From positions 124,001 through 188,000 of the forward strand of contig NZ_RCCK01000016.1 in the NCBI RefSeq assembly GCF_003664035.1: DNA of 64,000 bases, given 5' to 3'. This document shows positions 55,978 through 64,000 of the stretch, piece after piece (positions within the stretch are counted from its first letter, which is position 1; every line of letters starts with the position of its first letter). Origin of the DNA: Pedobacter alluvionis. Lineage in GTDB: Bacteria > Bacteroidota > Bacteroidia > Sphingobacteriales > Sphingobacteriaceae. The notes beneath the pieces are model-generated. The model was not told where the DNA came from. It ran no database searches and saw only the letters and a list, made by a program, of their open reading frames with translations. The position numbers and the translations under genes were made by a program.

Positions 55978-55993
55978 GAAAAGAGCTTTTTTC

Positions 55994-58228
55994 TTAATGA
56001 CTGACTATAATCTGCTGTTTGCTGGTTTTTCCATCTTTAGTTATATGTAGAAAATAAGTGCCATTGGGAATAGTAGTAGTATTAAGTGTGATCTTATCCT
56101 TTGCAAAGGGATTTGTTGCAACCACTTTACGCCTTATATCATATAAAACCGCTGAAAATCTGGAATTGCTTTTGGCGTTAGCCTGTGGCTGAGCTACTTG
56201 GTTTTGAAAAGTGGATGTTGTTCCTGTGAGCTGTGTTGTTAAATCTTCGTTTATTGGAACCAGTTCGACTGAAAGCTCACTGCTCACAGGATTTGGATAA
56301 ACCTTAAAAGCAGAAGATGCCGGTAAATGTGGATAATCATCCAAATTGATTGCAAAATGCTGCCAAGCACTTACACCACAAGTATTGGTATAGCGAACAG
56401 TAATGGTCCGGTACATCCCGTAAGTGGTATCAAAGGAAACACCAGGTACATTTTGAAGGTTGGTTGCAGGATTCAGGGTGTTCAGGGGGATGAAGGGATT
56501 CCCGTCCGCGCTTTCCACATCAAAATAACTCCCTGGATATACATTGTTATATTTGAACATGACAGTAACATATCTGGGGGCCGGGGGAGGTGGACCTGAT
56601 GCCAGGGTGATGTTTGCTATACCAACCTGGACAGTTTTGCTTACGTTTACTATCCGACTATAACCCTTGCTATCAGTAATAGTTACTGTAAGCTGGGTGT
56701 AGGCTGGTAATACCGCCGCATTCCTGTTGACGACAATACTGGAGGTATATTGGCCGCTGATTAAGTTGAGGGTATTAGGAACATTCCAGCTATAGCTACA
56801 GCCAACAAGATTTGGCACTGAATACGTATGGTTGTTATTATCGCAATAGTCAATATTTTCATCACCATTCATTATTATTGTGCTTAGGATAAGGGGATTT
56901 ACCGCTTGGTTTCCTGATGGAGATAATAAGGGCTGTAGTCCAGCATCACCCCAGGAATAGCTGAATTTGCCGTAGCGGTCGCCAAAATCAGTGAAATCGC
57001 AGCTGCTCCATCCCCCACGCAGTTGTCCAACGACCTGGTCATATTGATTAAATAGACCAGCTCCTGAAGAACCAGGTGATACGACTCCCTCAGCATAATG
57101 CGCCGTCCAGAATTTATTTCCCCAAAACCAGTCTCCTACATCGCGGGTATCTGTGATCCGCATGTCTTCTCCATTTGGATGATGCAGGATATAAGAACTG
57201 TAATCCGCAGGAGCAGTGGTCTGCCGGTTCCAGCCAGCATAGTTGACCCCATCACCAACGCCAGGAGGGTTAGTGAGCTCAAGTACTACTACATCGGTTT
57301 CTTTAGAAGATGCCTTCAGGATTGCACCGGTGAACTGGATTCCAAGATCATTAACACTACTCAAGCAGTTGTTGCGCCAGAACTGAAATAGAAATCTTGC
57401 TCCAGACAGTGCAGCGATTTCTGAAGGATCCAATACATCGTTTTCATCAGCGTCCAGGACATGAAAAGCGGTTAGAAAGTAAGCCTTCCCGTTATTATAT
57501 TCATTGTTGATCAACGTACCGGTACCTGCGAACCCATTGGAAGAAAACCTGGCGACTGCCCTTGCTGAATTCATCATATAGGGCCGGCACATTACCGTGG
57601 GGTTACAGTTTGTGGAAGCCTCACGCATCAATGTTCCATCTTTGGAACCGCCTATTTCCTTGAATCCTACCTCTATTTTATTGATCGAGATACTGCTTTT
57701 AAAATCTCCCGAATTATTAGGTTCAACAATGTAGATTGTGATATTGTTGCCGCCAAAAGGTGAAATACCTATTGTGTTTGAAACCGTGAAATTATTTTTT
57801 TTAATGCAACTGTCCATTATGGTTTTTTGATCATTGAAGATATACATCTCTGCTGTCGGAGAAAGGTCAAAACTATTAAAAATCAGACCGATATTTAAAG
57901 CATTGGGTATGCTGATGCGGAGTGCCCATACTTTTCCCGCTGAACTTGAGCTGATCTTGCCATCAGCCATACCAATGGCTACAGAAAGGATATCGGCATA
58001 ATGATCAGTCTTATTGATTTCAGTTTTTGGATCGCCATCAATCGGTGTCAGAATTTTAGCCTTTGAAACCTTCGGTGAATAATTGAAGGTTTTGGTATTA
58101 ATGGTTTTAAGCTCTGAATAGCCAGGGATCTGGCGATTGATTTTTTGAGCCGAGGTAGCGACCCTTAAAATCTGCGCCTTGGCAGAAAAAATCAGGATGC
58201 TCAAAAATACACTGAAAAGTATTCTCAT
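55994..58228 (-). CDS. Secreted trypsin-like (lysyl-endopeptidase-type) serine protease with Por sorting tail
   Basis: The protein has 744 residues with a signal peptide ending SAKAQ. An N-terminal beta domain leads to a chymotrypsin-fold protease with His256 (LTAFHVLD), Asp312 (ETDVVVLEL) and Ser388 (SPGSSGAGLF), plus paired cysteines, as in lysyl endopeptidases. Further Ig-like or PKD-like beta domains follow. The C-terminal 80 residues form a type IX secretion tail (FKVYPNPVSSELSV ... NGTYFLHITKDGK). It is therefore exported through the Por machinery. A small lipoprotein gene ends 7 bp upstream and is co-transcribed. Confidence 0.92.
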   Translation of the reverse strand: MRILFSVFLSILIFSAKAQILRVATSAQKINRQIPGYSELKTINTKTFNYSPKVSKAKILTPIDGDPKTEINKTDHYADILSVAIGMADGKISSSSAGKVWALRISIPNALNIGLIFNSFDLSPTAEMYIFNDQKTIMDSCIKKNNFTVSNTIGISPFGGNNITIYIVEPNNSGDFKSSISINKIEVGFKEIGGSKDGTLMREASTNCNPTVMCRPYMMNSARAVARFSSNGFAGTGTLINNEYNNGKAYFLTAFHVLDADENDVLDPSEIAALSGARFLFQFWRNNCLSSVNDLGIQFTGAILKASSKETDVVVLELTNPPGVGDGVNYAGWNRQTTAPADYSSYILHHPNGEDMRITDTRDVGDWFWGNKFWTAHYAEGVVSPGSSGAGLFNQYDQVVGQLRGGWSSCDFTDFGDRYGKFSYSWGDAGLQPLLSPSGNQAVNPLILSTIIMNGDENIDYCDNNNHTYSVPNLVGCSYSWNVPNTLNLISGQYTSSIVVNRNAAVLPAYTQLTVTITDSKGYSRIVNVSKTVQVGIANITLASGPPPPAPRYVTVMFKYNNVYPGSYFDVESADGNPFIPLNTLNPATNLQNVPGVSFDTTYGMYRTITVRYTNTCGVSAWQHFAINLDDYPHLPASSAFKVYPNPVSSELSVELVPINEDLTTQLTGTTSTFQNQVAQPQANAKSNSRFSAVLYDIRRKVVATNPFAKDKITLNTTTIPNGTYFLHITKDGKTSKQQIIVSH

Positions 58229-58235
58229 ATGTGCG

Positions 58236-58679
58236 TTATTTGCTTGAAAAATGAGAGAGATTTGTTAAAAGACAGCTGGGCTTCCGCGTATGAGTTCCGC
58301 TACTTTGACTGTATATAACCACAGGAGTACTTACGCTACAGTTTGAGGTTGAAGTAGCTGTACCTGCTATTGTAAAATCAAAACCTACCTTTTGCCCTAC
58401 TTTCTTTAAGCTTTCTGGTAGGCCAGTTGTTTTAATGACATTTGTATAGGTGATTCCGTTTAGGGTTAATTTGTCGCCAAACTGTTGTTGGACAGAGGAA
58501 GATGAGGAAATTTCAATCAGCCAGTAATCTTTGCCTTCATCTGTATTACAGGTTTCTTTTGCGATAACAGTGCCTGACGCACCATCATGGGGTGGTTTGA
58601 ACGGTACTTTGTCTTTACAGCTGGAGGTGATGAGGAAAAATATTGCTGAAAGAAGTAATTGGACAGATGTTTTTTTCAC
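58236..58679 (-). CDS. Small lipoprotein co-transcribed with the serine protease
   Basis: The protein has 147 residues with a lipobox ITSSC (Cys21, then KDK). The mature part is beta-rich with a single long strand pattern around DYWLIEIS and QQFGDKLTLNGITY, and ends in a Ser/Thr-rich tail. No family is recognised. The 7-bp gap to the protease gene suggests a linked role, such as holding or inhibiting the protease at the cell surface. Confidence 0.7.
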   Translation of the reverse strand: MKKTSVQLLLSAIFFLITSSCKDKVPFKPPHDGASGTVIAKETCNTDEGKDYWLIEISSSSSVQQQFGDKLTLNGITYTNVIKTTGLPESLKKVGQKVGFDFTIAGTATSTSNCSVSTPVVIYSQSSGTHTRKPSCLLTNLSHFSSK

Positions 58680-58892
58680 TAGAGATGAGTTAAGAGCTTG
58701 ATATTTTAAAGTTAGTTGATATATATAATATTAAAAATTATCCGACATTAACTTATTGTTAAATATTCCCAATTGCTATATATTAGGCAGATTTAGTTAT
58801 CAAGATTATGTATTTCCTCACAAAGCCAATTGTTTATTCGCCATCTCGCCAACTATATTACCTCATCGCTAAATTGATTGCTAATTCTATTG
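58680..58892. other. Short AT-rich gap
   Basis: It contains the upstream region of the lipoprotein/protease operon (minus strand). No gene is seen. Confidence 0.4.
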
Positions 58893-59213
58893 CAATACCC
58901 ATGCTTCCCAGCGAATCGGCTACCTTGAAAGATAAACTACATTTTTTCTCAAACCCATGTACCAGTTTGAACAAAGCTTTGTGTCAAAGTATCAAAGGAC
59001 GTAAAAGATCCATATACCTATGAAAAACCAAAACGCAGAAAAAAACTCATTTACAAATAGCTGGAAGGAGAGGCCACAACTGAAGCAAAGGCCTATATCG
59101 AAACCTGGTATAATAGAATTTCCGCAGATCAAGTTGAACCAGAGGGTATCACTGATTTTGATGCTCGCTTTGAACAGATCAAAAGCGGCATTCCAGATGA
59201 AGCTTTTTTTTAG
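58893..59213 (+). pseudogene. FecR anti-sigma factor remnant, copy 2
   Basis: The ATG at 59020 opens MKNQNAEK and the frame is soon lost. One base over, the expected FecR sequence resumes as KKLIYK, a TAG stop, LEGEATTEAKAYIETWYNRI and DFDARFEQIKSGIPDEAFF, ending at 59213. It thus carries a frameshift and a nonsense codon and lacks the membrane and periplasmic parts. The leader (58893-59019) is alike to that of copy 1 at 55796-55914. Confidence 0.75.
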
Positions 59214-59334
59214 AAAAGAAAGCATGCAACTGGTTTTAAGCTATCTTATGCGGTTGACATCAGGTCCAATGCTTATTTGTCTATTAAATTTTTCTGGAAA
59301 TGGAAAACAACTCTGTTGATTTGCTTCTACCTTT

Positions 59335-59764
59335 TAAAAGGTTATATCCAGAAACATAATATCCTTTCTTCCTGCACAGGGTGATGGTATGTTCCCCAAA
59401 AAAAATACGCAATGTGCCCTGGCCCAAACTGGCGCTAAATTCGGAATAGAATTCGGTAATCACAATTATTGCACCCATATTAGATCATAATGCCGATCAT
59501 TACATAGTCAGTTAAAAAAGCTAAAGCTGGCGATGAAAGGATTTTGAATGTCTCGGTAAGTATTCCCATGAACATTCCTGCAGTCGGGATCGCGATTATA
59601 CTTCTTCCAAAATTATAGGAAACACCAGTAGCAGGATAGGAATCCAGATGTCCCAGAATACCTTTCTCCAGTCTGCAATAAATCAAGCTAAAAATAAACC
59701 ACAATACGCCGAAAGGAATGACGCGTCCAATATTTCTCTTGGTTTTTGGTGACAGCATAGACAA
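59335..59764 (-). pseudogene. N-terminal remnant of a membrane class III adenylate cyclase
   Basis: From 59764 the minus strand reads MLSPKTKRNIGRVIPFGVLW and LEKGILGHLDSYPATGVSYN, the four-helix N terminus of Bacteroidota adenylate cyclases. After a deletion and frameshift near 59480, FYSEFSASLGQGTLRIFFGE follows. A further frame near 59340-59390 gives YHHPVQEERI and MFLDIT, the lead-in to the catalytic domain, which is missing. This is a clear relic with internal deletions and frame changes. Confidence 0.75.
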
Positions 59765-60250
59765 GGAAATTTATTTAAACCCACCCTAAAATACCTTCCG
59801 ACTTTTATTATAAGTTAGAGATACTGGTGCTAAGTTCAAGTTACTGAAATCTACGGAAAATATTTGTCATCTGGCCGATATCTCTTAAGATATTGGTTGT
59901 TTCTTGACTTTTGACAAAACTGGTGTCGGTAATTTATAGCTATCATTATATTTTAGAGAGCCTGTGTGCAATAAAAATGAATTGGTTTGAAGACAAAAAG
60001 TTAAGATAAACTTTTTAAAATAAGCTTTAGGCCGGCTAATGAATTAAAATAAGCATTTTGAAACATGCCATTAAATAGGAATGTCAGAAATTTCAAAGTT
60101 ACAGGCTATTACAAAAGCCGAGGATAGGAAGTTAATCAGGCAGATTGTTTTCATCGTCTTGAATTAGTTTTTAGTATTTAAAATCACCTGAAGGTTACAA
60201 ATCTTCCGAGGATATCAACAGGAAGAAAAAAACTTTTTCCATAGCAATAG
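59765..60250. other. Gap with short frames only
   Basis: A 28-codon ATG frame at 60081-60167 (MSEISKLQAITKAEDRK) may be a fragment of a helical protein. Nothing else is recognised. Confidence 0.35.
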
Positions 60251-60490
60251 CCTGGCTCAAAAAGTAAGCGGAAATATTTTCATACCACGATTTTTCCATC
60301 CGGGAATGCGTTTGAAGATACCTTTGTTGTGGACCATTATACAAAGGATATTGAAAAACGTGGTGGTGTGCAGATTTATCGAGCAGGTTTACCAAATGCA
60401 GCCAGTGAACTGATTAATAAAGAAAAACCGGCGTATGCCGAAGATATGTATGATCCAAATGCCATACAAATACAAGCAGTTTCTTATTAA
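60251..60490 (+). pseudogene. 3' fragment of an unknown protein gene
   Basis: An 79-codon open frame without a start codon reads KYFHTTIFPSGNAFEDTFVV then KRGGVQIYRAGLPNAASELI and ends after YDPNAIQIQAVSY. The amino-acid mix is that of a real globular protein, but I do not recognise the family. Together with its neighbours it suggests decaying sequence. Confidence 0.4.
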
Positions 60491-60639
60491 TAATAAGACA
60501 GAGAAAATTTGGATCGAACTGTGCCATAGGCTGAACTCAAACCAGATTGATCTGACCGTTATGCTTGAAAAAAAGGATATAATAAAAAATCTGTCGTGGA
60601 ATATTTCTGTTTTGGTCCAGGGTTATCTATAGGAAATCA

Positions 60640-60672
60640 TTAAAGGGCATGCGCTAATGCGCTGCCCTTTAA
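60640..60672. terminator. Strong stem-loop terminator
   Basis: TTAAAGGGCA (60640-60649) pairs with TGCCCTTTAA (60663-60672) with an inner GCGC-TAAT-GCGC stem. It lies 19 bp beyond the stop of the minus-strand coiled-coil gene and probably ends that operon. Confidence 0.75.
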
Positions 60673-60690
60673 ATTTATGGAATTGGTCGC

Positions 60691-61014
60691 CTAAGTTTCG
60701 TAAGCCAACTGAATATTTTCGATCAGCATCGGGAAAGCCGGCTTTTGAACCGAAATCTCTTTTTTTAGCTCTTTGAGCTTTTTGGCCAGGAATTGCACCT
60801 TAACCTGGTTATGGAAAATTTCATAAGCGGTAATCTGCCCGGCGAGCTCACTTAGCAGCCGCTCATAGGTCCGGTACATGATTTCCAGCTCCCGGTTGTA
60901 ATCAATCGCCTGCTGTAAACAACCACATTCCTTTTGCCGCTCGCTTAATAATCCTTCCATTTGCAGCAAGGCAGCTTTTAAATGCTCATGCCGGCTTTTA
61001 CTAATTCCATGCAT
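60691..61014 (-). CDS. 107-residue coiled-coil protein, paralogue 2
   Basis: It has the same length and helical layout as the protein at 51591-51914, with shared blocks QQAIDYNRELEIMY and KKLKELKKEISVQKPAFPML. It starts 29 bp after the stop of a TonB-receptor-linked lipoprotein gene, so it belongs to that operon. It is predicted cytoplasmic. The repeated link to TonB-receptor cassettes is the only hint of function. Confidence 0.8.
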   Translation of the reverse strand: MHGISKSRHEHLKAALLQMEGLLSERQKECGCLQQAIDYNRELEIMYRTYERLLSELAGQITAYEIFHNQVKVQFLAKKLKELKKEISVQKPAFPMLIENIQLAYET

Positions 61015-61043
61015 TTTTTAAATGATTAATTTGCTAACCGTCA

Positions 61044-61868
61044 TTATCGTGGAAAAATCTGTACGAGATCATAAGACTGTAGAAAGAAATTTTTATCGGC
61101 CCCTATTATCTTGTTTAAATTTATGCTCTGTACTTTGCCAGGCGAAACACCAAAGTATGGTATTTCCATATTAATTGTACTGTAGTCCCTGCTTTTATTG
61201 ACATAATAGTCTTTGGTTTTAGAATCCCTTACTACTACTATCGGATACAATTCTGTTCCACTTTGCTGTTGGGTTACCATAGGTACTTGAACTTTTACGT
61301 AAGGAGTCCATTCTCCAGGCTTAACATTCTCTACTATTGGGATGACAGTGGTATTTACCACGATGAGCGGATCGGGCTTGGTAGCATCATAATAGTATTC
61401 GAGCACCTCTATATTGATGTCTACAGGTGCAGAACCGCCTTTTTTATCTACATAAAAATTAGCTGTATAGTCATCTCCCTGCGGATCCGGGTATTGATAT
61501 CCCTTGCGGAACGTTATACCATCATAATAAAAACCCGGAACGATATTTTGCTTGTCGTTGATGTTGAATTTTTGCTGATAAAGGACCTTTCCGGTGCTTT
61601 TGCTTTTCAATTCCATGTTGATTTCATCCTTCTCAAACGCAAGCTGGTTCTGCTGGCTTGTAGTCATCCTCACTTTTCCGTAATAGTCACGCATTTTAAC
61701 TCCGTCAAAATACTGTTCAATCGTATCTCCCAGTACAAATCCGCTTATACTAAATTCGTTATTAATAGCTTTTATCTTCGGTATGATATTAGTTCCGTCC
61801 TTTTCGCAGGAGCTGAACAGGAATATAGTCAGGATAACTGCCAGAAATATTTTATATGTTTTGATCAT
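61044..61868 (-). CDS. TonB receptor-associated lipoprotein
   Basis: The protein has 274 residues with a lipobox LFSSC (Cys21, then EKDG). The N-terminal unit (FSISGFVLGDTIEQYFDG to VPGFYYDGITF) matches the repeated unit in the lipoprotein at 49768-50877. The C-terminal part (PGEWTPYVKVQVPM) is beta-rich. It starts 10 bp after the stop of the TonB receptor gene and is followed by the coiled-coil gene. It probably forms a complex with the receptor at the cell surface. Confidence 0.8.
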   Translation of the reverse strand: MIKTYKIFLAVILTIFLFSSCEKDGTNIIPKIKAINNEFSISGFVLGDTIEQYFDGVKMRDYYGKVRMTTSQQNQLAFEKDEINMELKSKSTGKVLYQQKFNINDKQNIVPGFYYDGITFRKGYQYPDPQGDDYTANFYVDKKGGSAPVDINIEVLEYYYDATKPDPLIVVNTTVIPIVENVKPGEWTPYVKVQVPMVTQQQSGTELYPIVVVRDSKTKDYYVNKSRDYSTINMEIPYFGVSPGKVQSINLNKIIGADKNFFLQSYDLVQIFPR

Positions 61869-61878
61869 GATTAATAAA

Positions 61879-64000
61879 TTAGAAATTATACGTAATAGAG
61901 AAACTGAACGTACGGCCTACATAGCGGGTAGAAGTTTCCCTGTCGCCAACCCGTCTGTTCGTAATCGGATCAACATAGCCCTCTTCAAATTTTTCCGTGA
62001 AACCAAATTTATACGCGTACTTGTCATTCCATTCCAGCCCTAAGCCGTTCTCTGTGCCTGGCTTTTGTTCATAGGTAGTTGGGTCATTGATAAAATAACG
62101 GAAAGGAGCATCCAGCAAATTACTGATATTCAACTTGGTTTCTATCTTCCCCTTCAAAAATTTATAGCTAATCTGCGCGTCCATTTGTGAGCGTGGCCTT
62201 TCATACTCAACATAAGCAGGCTCTATTCCGGTAATAAATGTTTTGTAGCCGGCATGGTTATAGGTGAGATTCAAACCCAATTTTTTGCCCGAATATCGTA
62301 TCCCGGCGTTATATAACAATGGAACCTGCCCATACAAGGCGCGTGGATACTTCAGGTATTTGTAGTACATCGTATCGACACCGGCAGGAGTAGTTTCATA
62401 CTGGACCTCACGTGCCCTTACCTCTGATTTTTGAAGAGTGAGGTTACCGCTGATATATACATCCTTAAGAAAAGGAAGGCGGTCATAAACAAACCCTAAG
62501 CTTTTACGAAATTCAAATTCCCAGCCCCTTACCTTTGCCCAGTCAGAATTGGCAATGGAGATGTAACCCCTTCCGTTATTTTCATTATCTAATCTGTAAT
62601 ATTCTGCCGGTTTGTCAAAATACTTATAGAAATAGGCTACCGACAAGAGTTCGCCCGCACCGGGAAACAGCTCTATCTTGGCATCGTAATTATCAATAAT
62701 GGTACTGCTAACACCATTGCTCCTAACAACCGATCCGTAGTTTGGATTGAAACGCGAGAATCTCGAATTTTCCATCAGCCCCGGACGAACGGCTGCCTTA
62801 GCATAGGATGCACGGAGGTTCAGGTCTTTTAATGGGGAGTAAGTAATGTTCGCCGAAGGCAGAAAATACCAGTCCTTGTCTTCTGCAAAAAATATCCTGC
62901 TGTTTTTATCGGCCAGTTTACTGGCAGAGTTGATCAAGGTATCCAGCTTGAAATATTCGGCCCTTATACCCCAAACCAGCCTAAGTCCCGGCAGCAATTT
63001 GTGATCTAACATGGCAAATGTACCAGTGTTTACGCTCTTAGCCTCAAATTTATTTGAAGTATAATCTTGCTTAAAGTAAAACAAACTGTTCTCGGGGTTC
63101 TCCATGCTCATATAGTTGCCCCAGTCCTGAATAGGGATCAATTCAATGGGAACGGTGGAGTTTGTTCCCTTTACTATAGGAAGCACCTGCCAGTCATAAA
63201 ACGCATGCTTCTTTAAATAATTAGCACCGGTTTTAAAGGTATGGCTGGTTTTGCCCAGCTTAAAATCATAGGCAGCGCTTACCACAGCCTCAAGGTTATT
63301 TTCCCTGTAAAGATATTCATCGCGGTGTAACGGGCCGGCACCAGGATCACTTACAGTACCCGGCTGATACACGTACAATACCGTGTTTCCAATTTCTCTT
63401 GCGCCCATCGAGGCCGAGATCGCGTCGCGTTCTGCAGATTTTAAGGTGGTTCTGGCTAAACCCCATTCAATTTTAACTGAATTAAGTTGATGGGTGCCAC
63501 TTACCTTGTTTTGCAGCAAATCTGTAAATTTAGGCCGGTCATCTTCCAGTATCCCCCCATATTTCATGTCCTGATCGTTTTTCGGATTTTCAAAAGTCCA
63601 TCCGGTATAACGGCTAAACCGATTGTCAAATATGCGTGTATATAGGTTATAGGTGTTGATCTGGTGCTTCTCAGTCTTAAAACCACCGTTCAGCAATAAC
63701 CCTAACGTGGTGTTAAACCCATATATATTCCCGGTATTTACATCCGTAGGATCATCGCCGCGCGTAGGCTCATGCGACCAGTCGCCCCGGCGCATGTTGG
63801 GAACGTAATCATTGGTTTGCGTATTCCGGTAACTCAGCGAGGCCACAAAACCGAGCCTTCGCTCTTTTGTACTGCTTAGCGCGTAAGTGCGGCCCAGGCT
63901 TAACTGGTAATTTTGCGAAGGTAACGCGTCAAAACGCCGCGCTCCTAACCGCTCTGTTCCGCCGATACGTTTATTCTGCTCGCCAACCTGAGCGGCTTTT
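61879..64000 (-). CDS. TonB-dependent receptor, 5' part beyond the window
   Basis: The frame stays open to the window edge (64000), so at least 707 C-terminal residues are present; the plug and N-terminal domains lie outside. The barrel sequence starts RFDALPSQNYQLSLGR and continues GFVASLSYRNTQTNDY. It is a paralogue of the receptor at 44658-47879, sharing SYRNTQ, FDKPAEYY, EFRKSLGF, GNLTLQKSEV, YERPRSQMDAQ and a final aromatic residue (ITYNF). It leads an operon with a lipoprotein and the 107-residue protein. Whether an ECF/FecR pair lies upstream cannot be seen. Confidence 0.92.
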   Translation of the reverse strand, partial: KAAQVGEQNKRIGGTERLGARRFDALPSQNYQLSLGRTYALSSTKERRLGFVASLSYRNTQTNDYVPNMRRGDWSHEPTRGDDPTDVNTGNIYGFNTTLGLLLNGGFKTEKHQINTYNLYTRIFDNRFSRYTGWTFENPKNDQDMKYGGILEDDRPKFTDLLQNKVSGTHQLNSVKIEWGLARTTLKSAERDAISASMGAREIGNTVLYVYQPGTVSDPGAGPLHRDEYLYRENNLEAVVSAAYDFKLGKTSHTFKTGANYLKKHAFYDWQVLPIVKGTNSTVPIELIPIQDWGNYMSMENPENSLFYFKQDYTSNKFEAKSVNTGTFAMLDHKLLPGLRLVWGIRAEYFKLDTLINSASKLADKNSRIFFAEDKDWYFLPSANITYSPLKDLNLRASYAKAAVRPGLMENSRFSRFNPNYGSVVRSNGVSSTIIDNYDAKIELFPGAGELLSVAYFYKYFDKPAEYYRLDNENNGRGYISIANSDWAKVRGWEFEFRKSLGFVYDRLPFLKDVYISGNLTLQKSEVRAREVQYETTPAGVDTMYYKYLKYPRALYGQVPLLYNAGIRYSGKKLGLNLTYNHAGYKTFITGIEPAYVEYERPRSQMDAQISYKFLKGKIETKLNISNLLDAPFRYFINDPTTYEQKPGTENGLGLEWNDKYAYKFGFTEKFEEGYVDPITNRRVGDRETSTRYVGRTFSFSITYNF

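Noticed and set aside
1..64000. CRISPR array, prophage, rRNA operon or intact insertion sequence
   Set aside because: No regularly spaced repeats, no phage structural genes, no rRNA motifs and no intact transposase were found.

Overview
The window looks like chromosomal DNA of a Sphingobacteriaceae-type Bacteroidota, most like Pedobacter. The reasons are SusC/SusD pairs, a hybrid two-component regulator, ECF sigma/FecR/TonB-receptor loci, a Por-type secretion tail, many Cys-Lys-Lys/Asp lipoproteins, promoters of the TTTG-N19-TAnnTTTG kind, almost no Shine-Dalgarno sites and AT-rich gaps. No rRNA, CRISPR array, prophage or intact transposase was seen.

Region 1 (1-13.5 kb) is a polysaccharide utilisation locus on the + strand: a repeat-filled leader, a hybrid two-component sensor/regulator, SusC, SusD, a GH30 enzyme and a GH35 beta-galactosidase. 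The enzyme pair points to beta-1,6-galactan or arabinogalactan side chains. Region 2 (13.5-19 kb) holds a Crp/Fnr regulator, tRNA-Lys(UUU) with its own promoter and terminator, a DPP-IV-like peptidase, a broken XRE regulator and a secreted lectin-fold protein. Region 3 (19-29.4 kb, mostly - strand) is an oxidoreductase cluster: a LodA/LodB quinoprotein amino-acid oxidase pair, a berberine-bridge-type flavoprotein, a TetX-like monooxygenase co-directional with an AraC regulator, a frameshifted EamA transporter, and a divergent HxlR / NAD(P)-binding reductase pair with a repeated operator-like sequence. Region 4 (29.4-40 kb) has a WKNG-repeat lipoprotein, an S41-like protein, an AraC regulator, a triple-PAS histidine kinase, several lipoproteins and a putative cysteine-peptidase-like protein coupled to a coiled-coil lipoprotein.

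Region 5 (39.5-64 kb) is the most unusual. It opens with a truncated conjugation TraG gene fused to a broken gene, then an S41 protease, an ECF sigma factor, two copies of a promoter-like element, FecR, a TonB receptor, a beta-helix lipoprotein and a second lipoprotein. After these come a candidate structured RNA, a 107-residue coiled-coil protein, two small membrane proteins (one of 50 residues), an acetyltransferase and a broken 7TM protein. At the far end, on the - strand, a paralogous cassette recurs: TonB receptor (cut by the window edge), lipoprotein, and a paralogous 107-residue coiled-coil protein. Between the two cassettes lie decayed genes (a membrane-HEPN protein, two FecR starts, an adenylate cyclase start) around an intact Por-secreted serine protease with its small lipoprotein.

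The strongest candidate for an undescribed system is the repeated TonB receptor / lipoprotein / 107-residue coiled-coil cassette. It has no SusD, and in one copy it carries its own sigma/anti-sigma pair, a beta-helix surface lipoprotein, a possible ncRNA and small membrane proteins.
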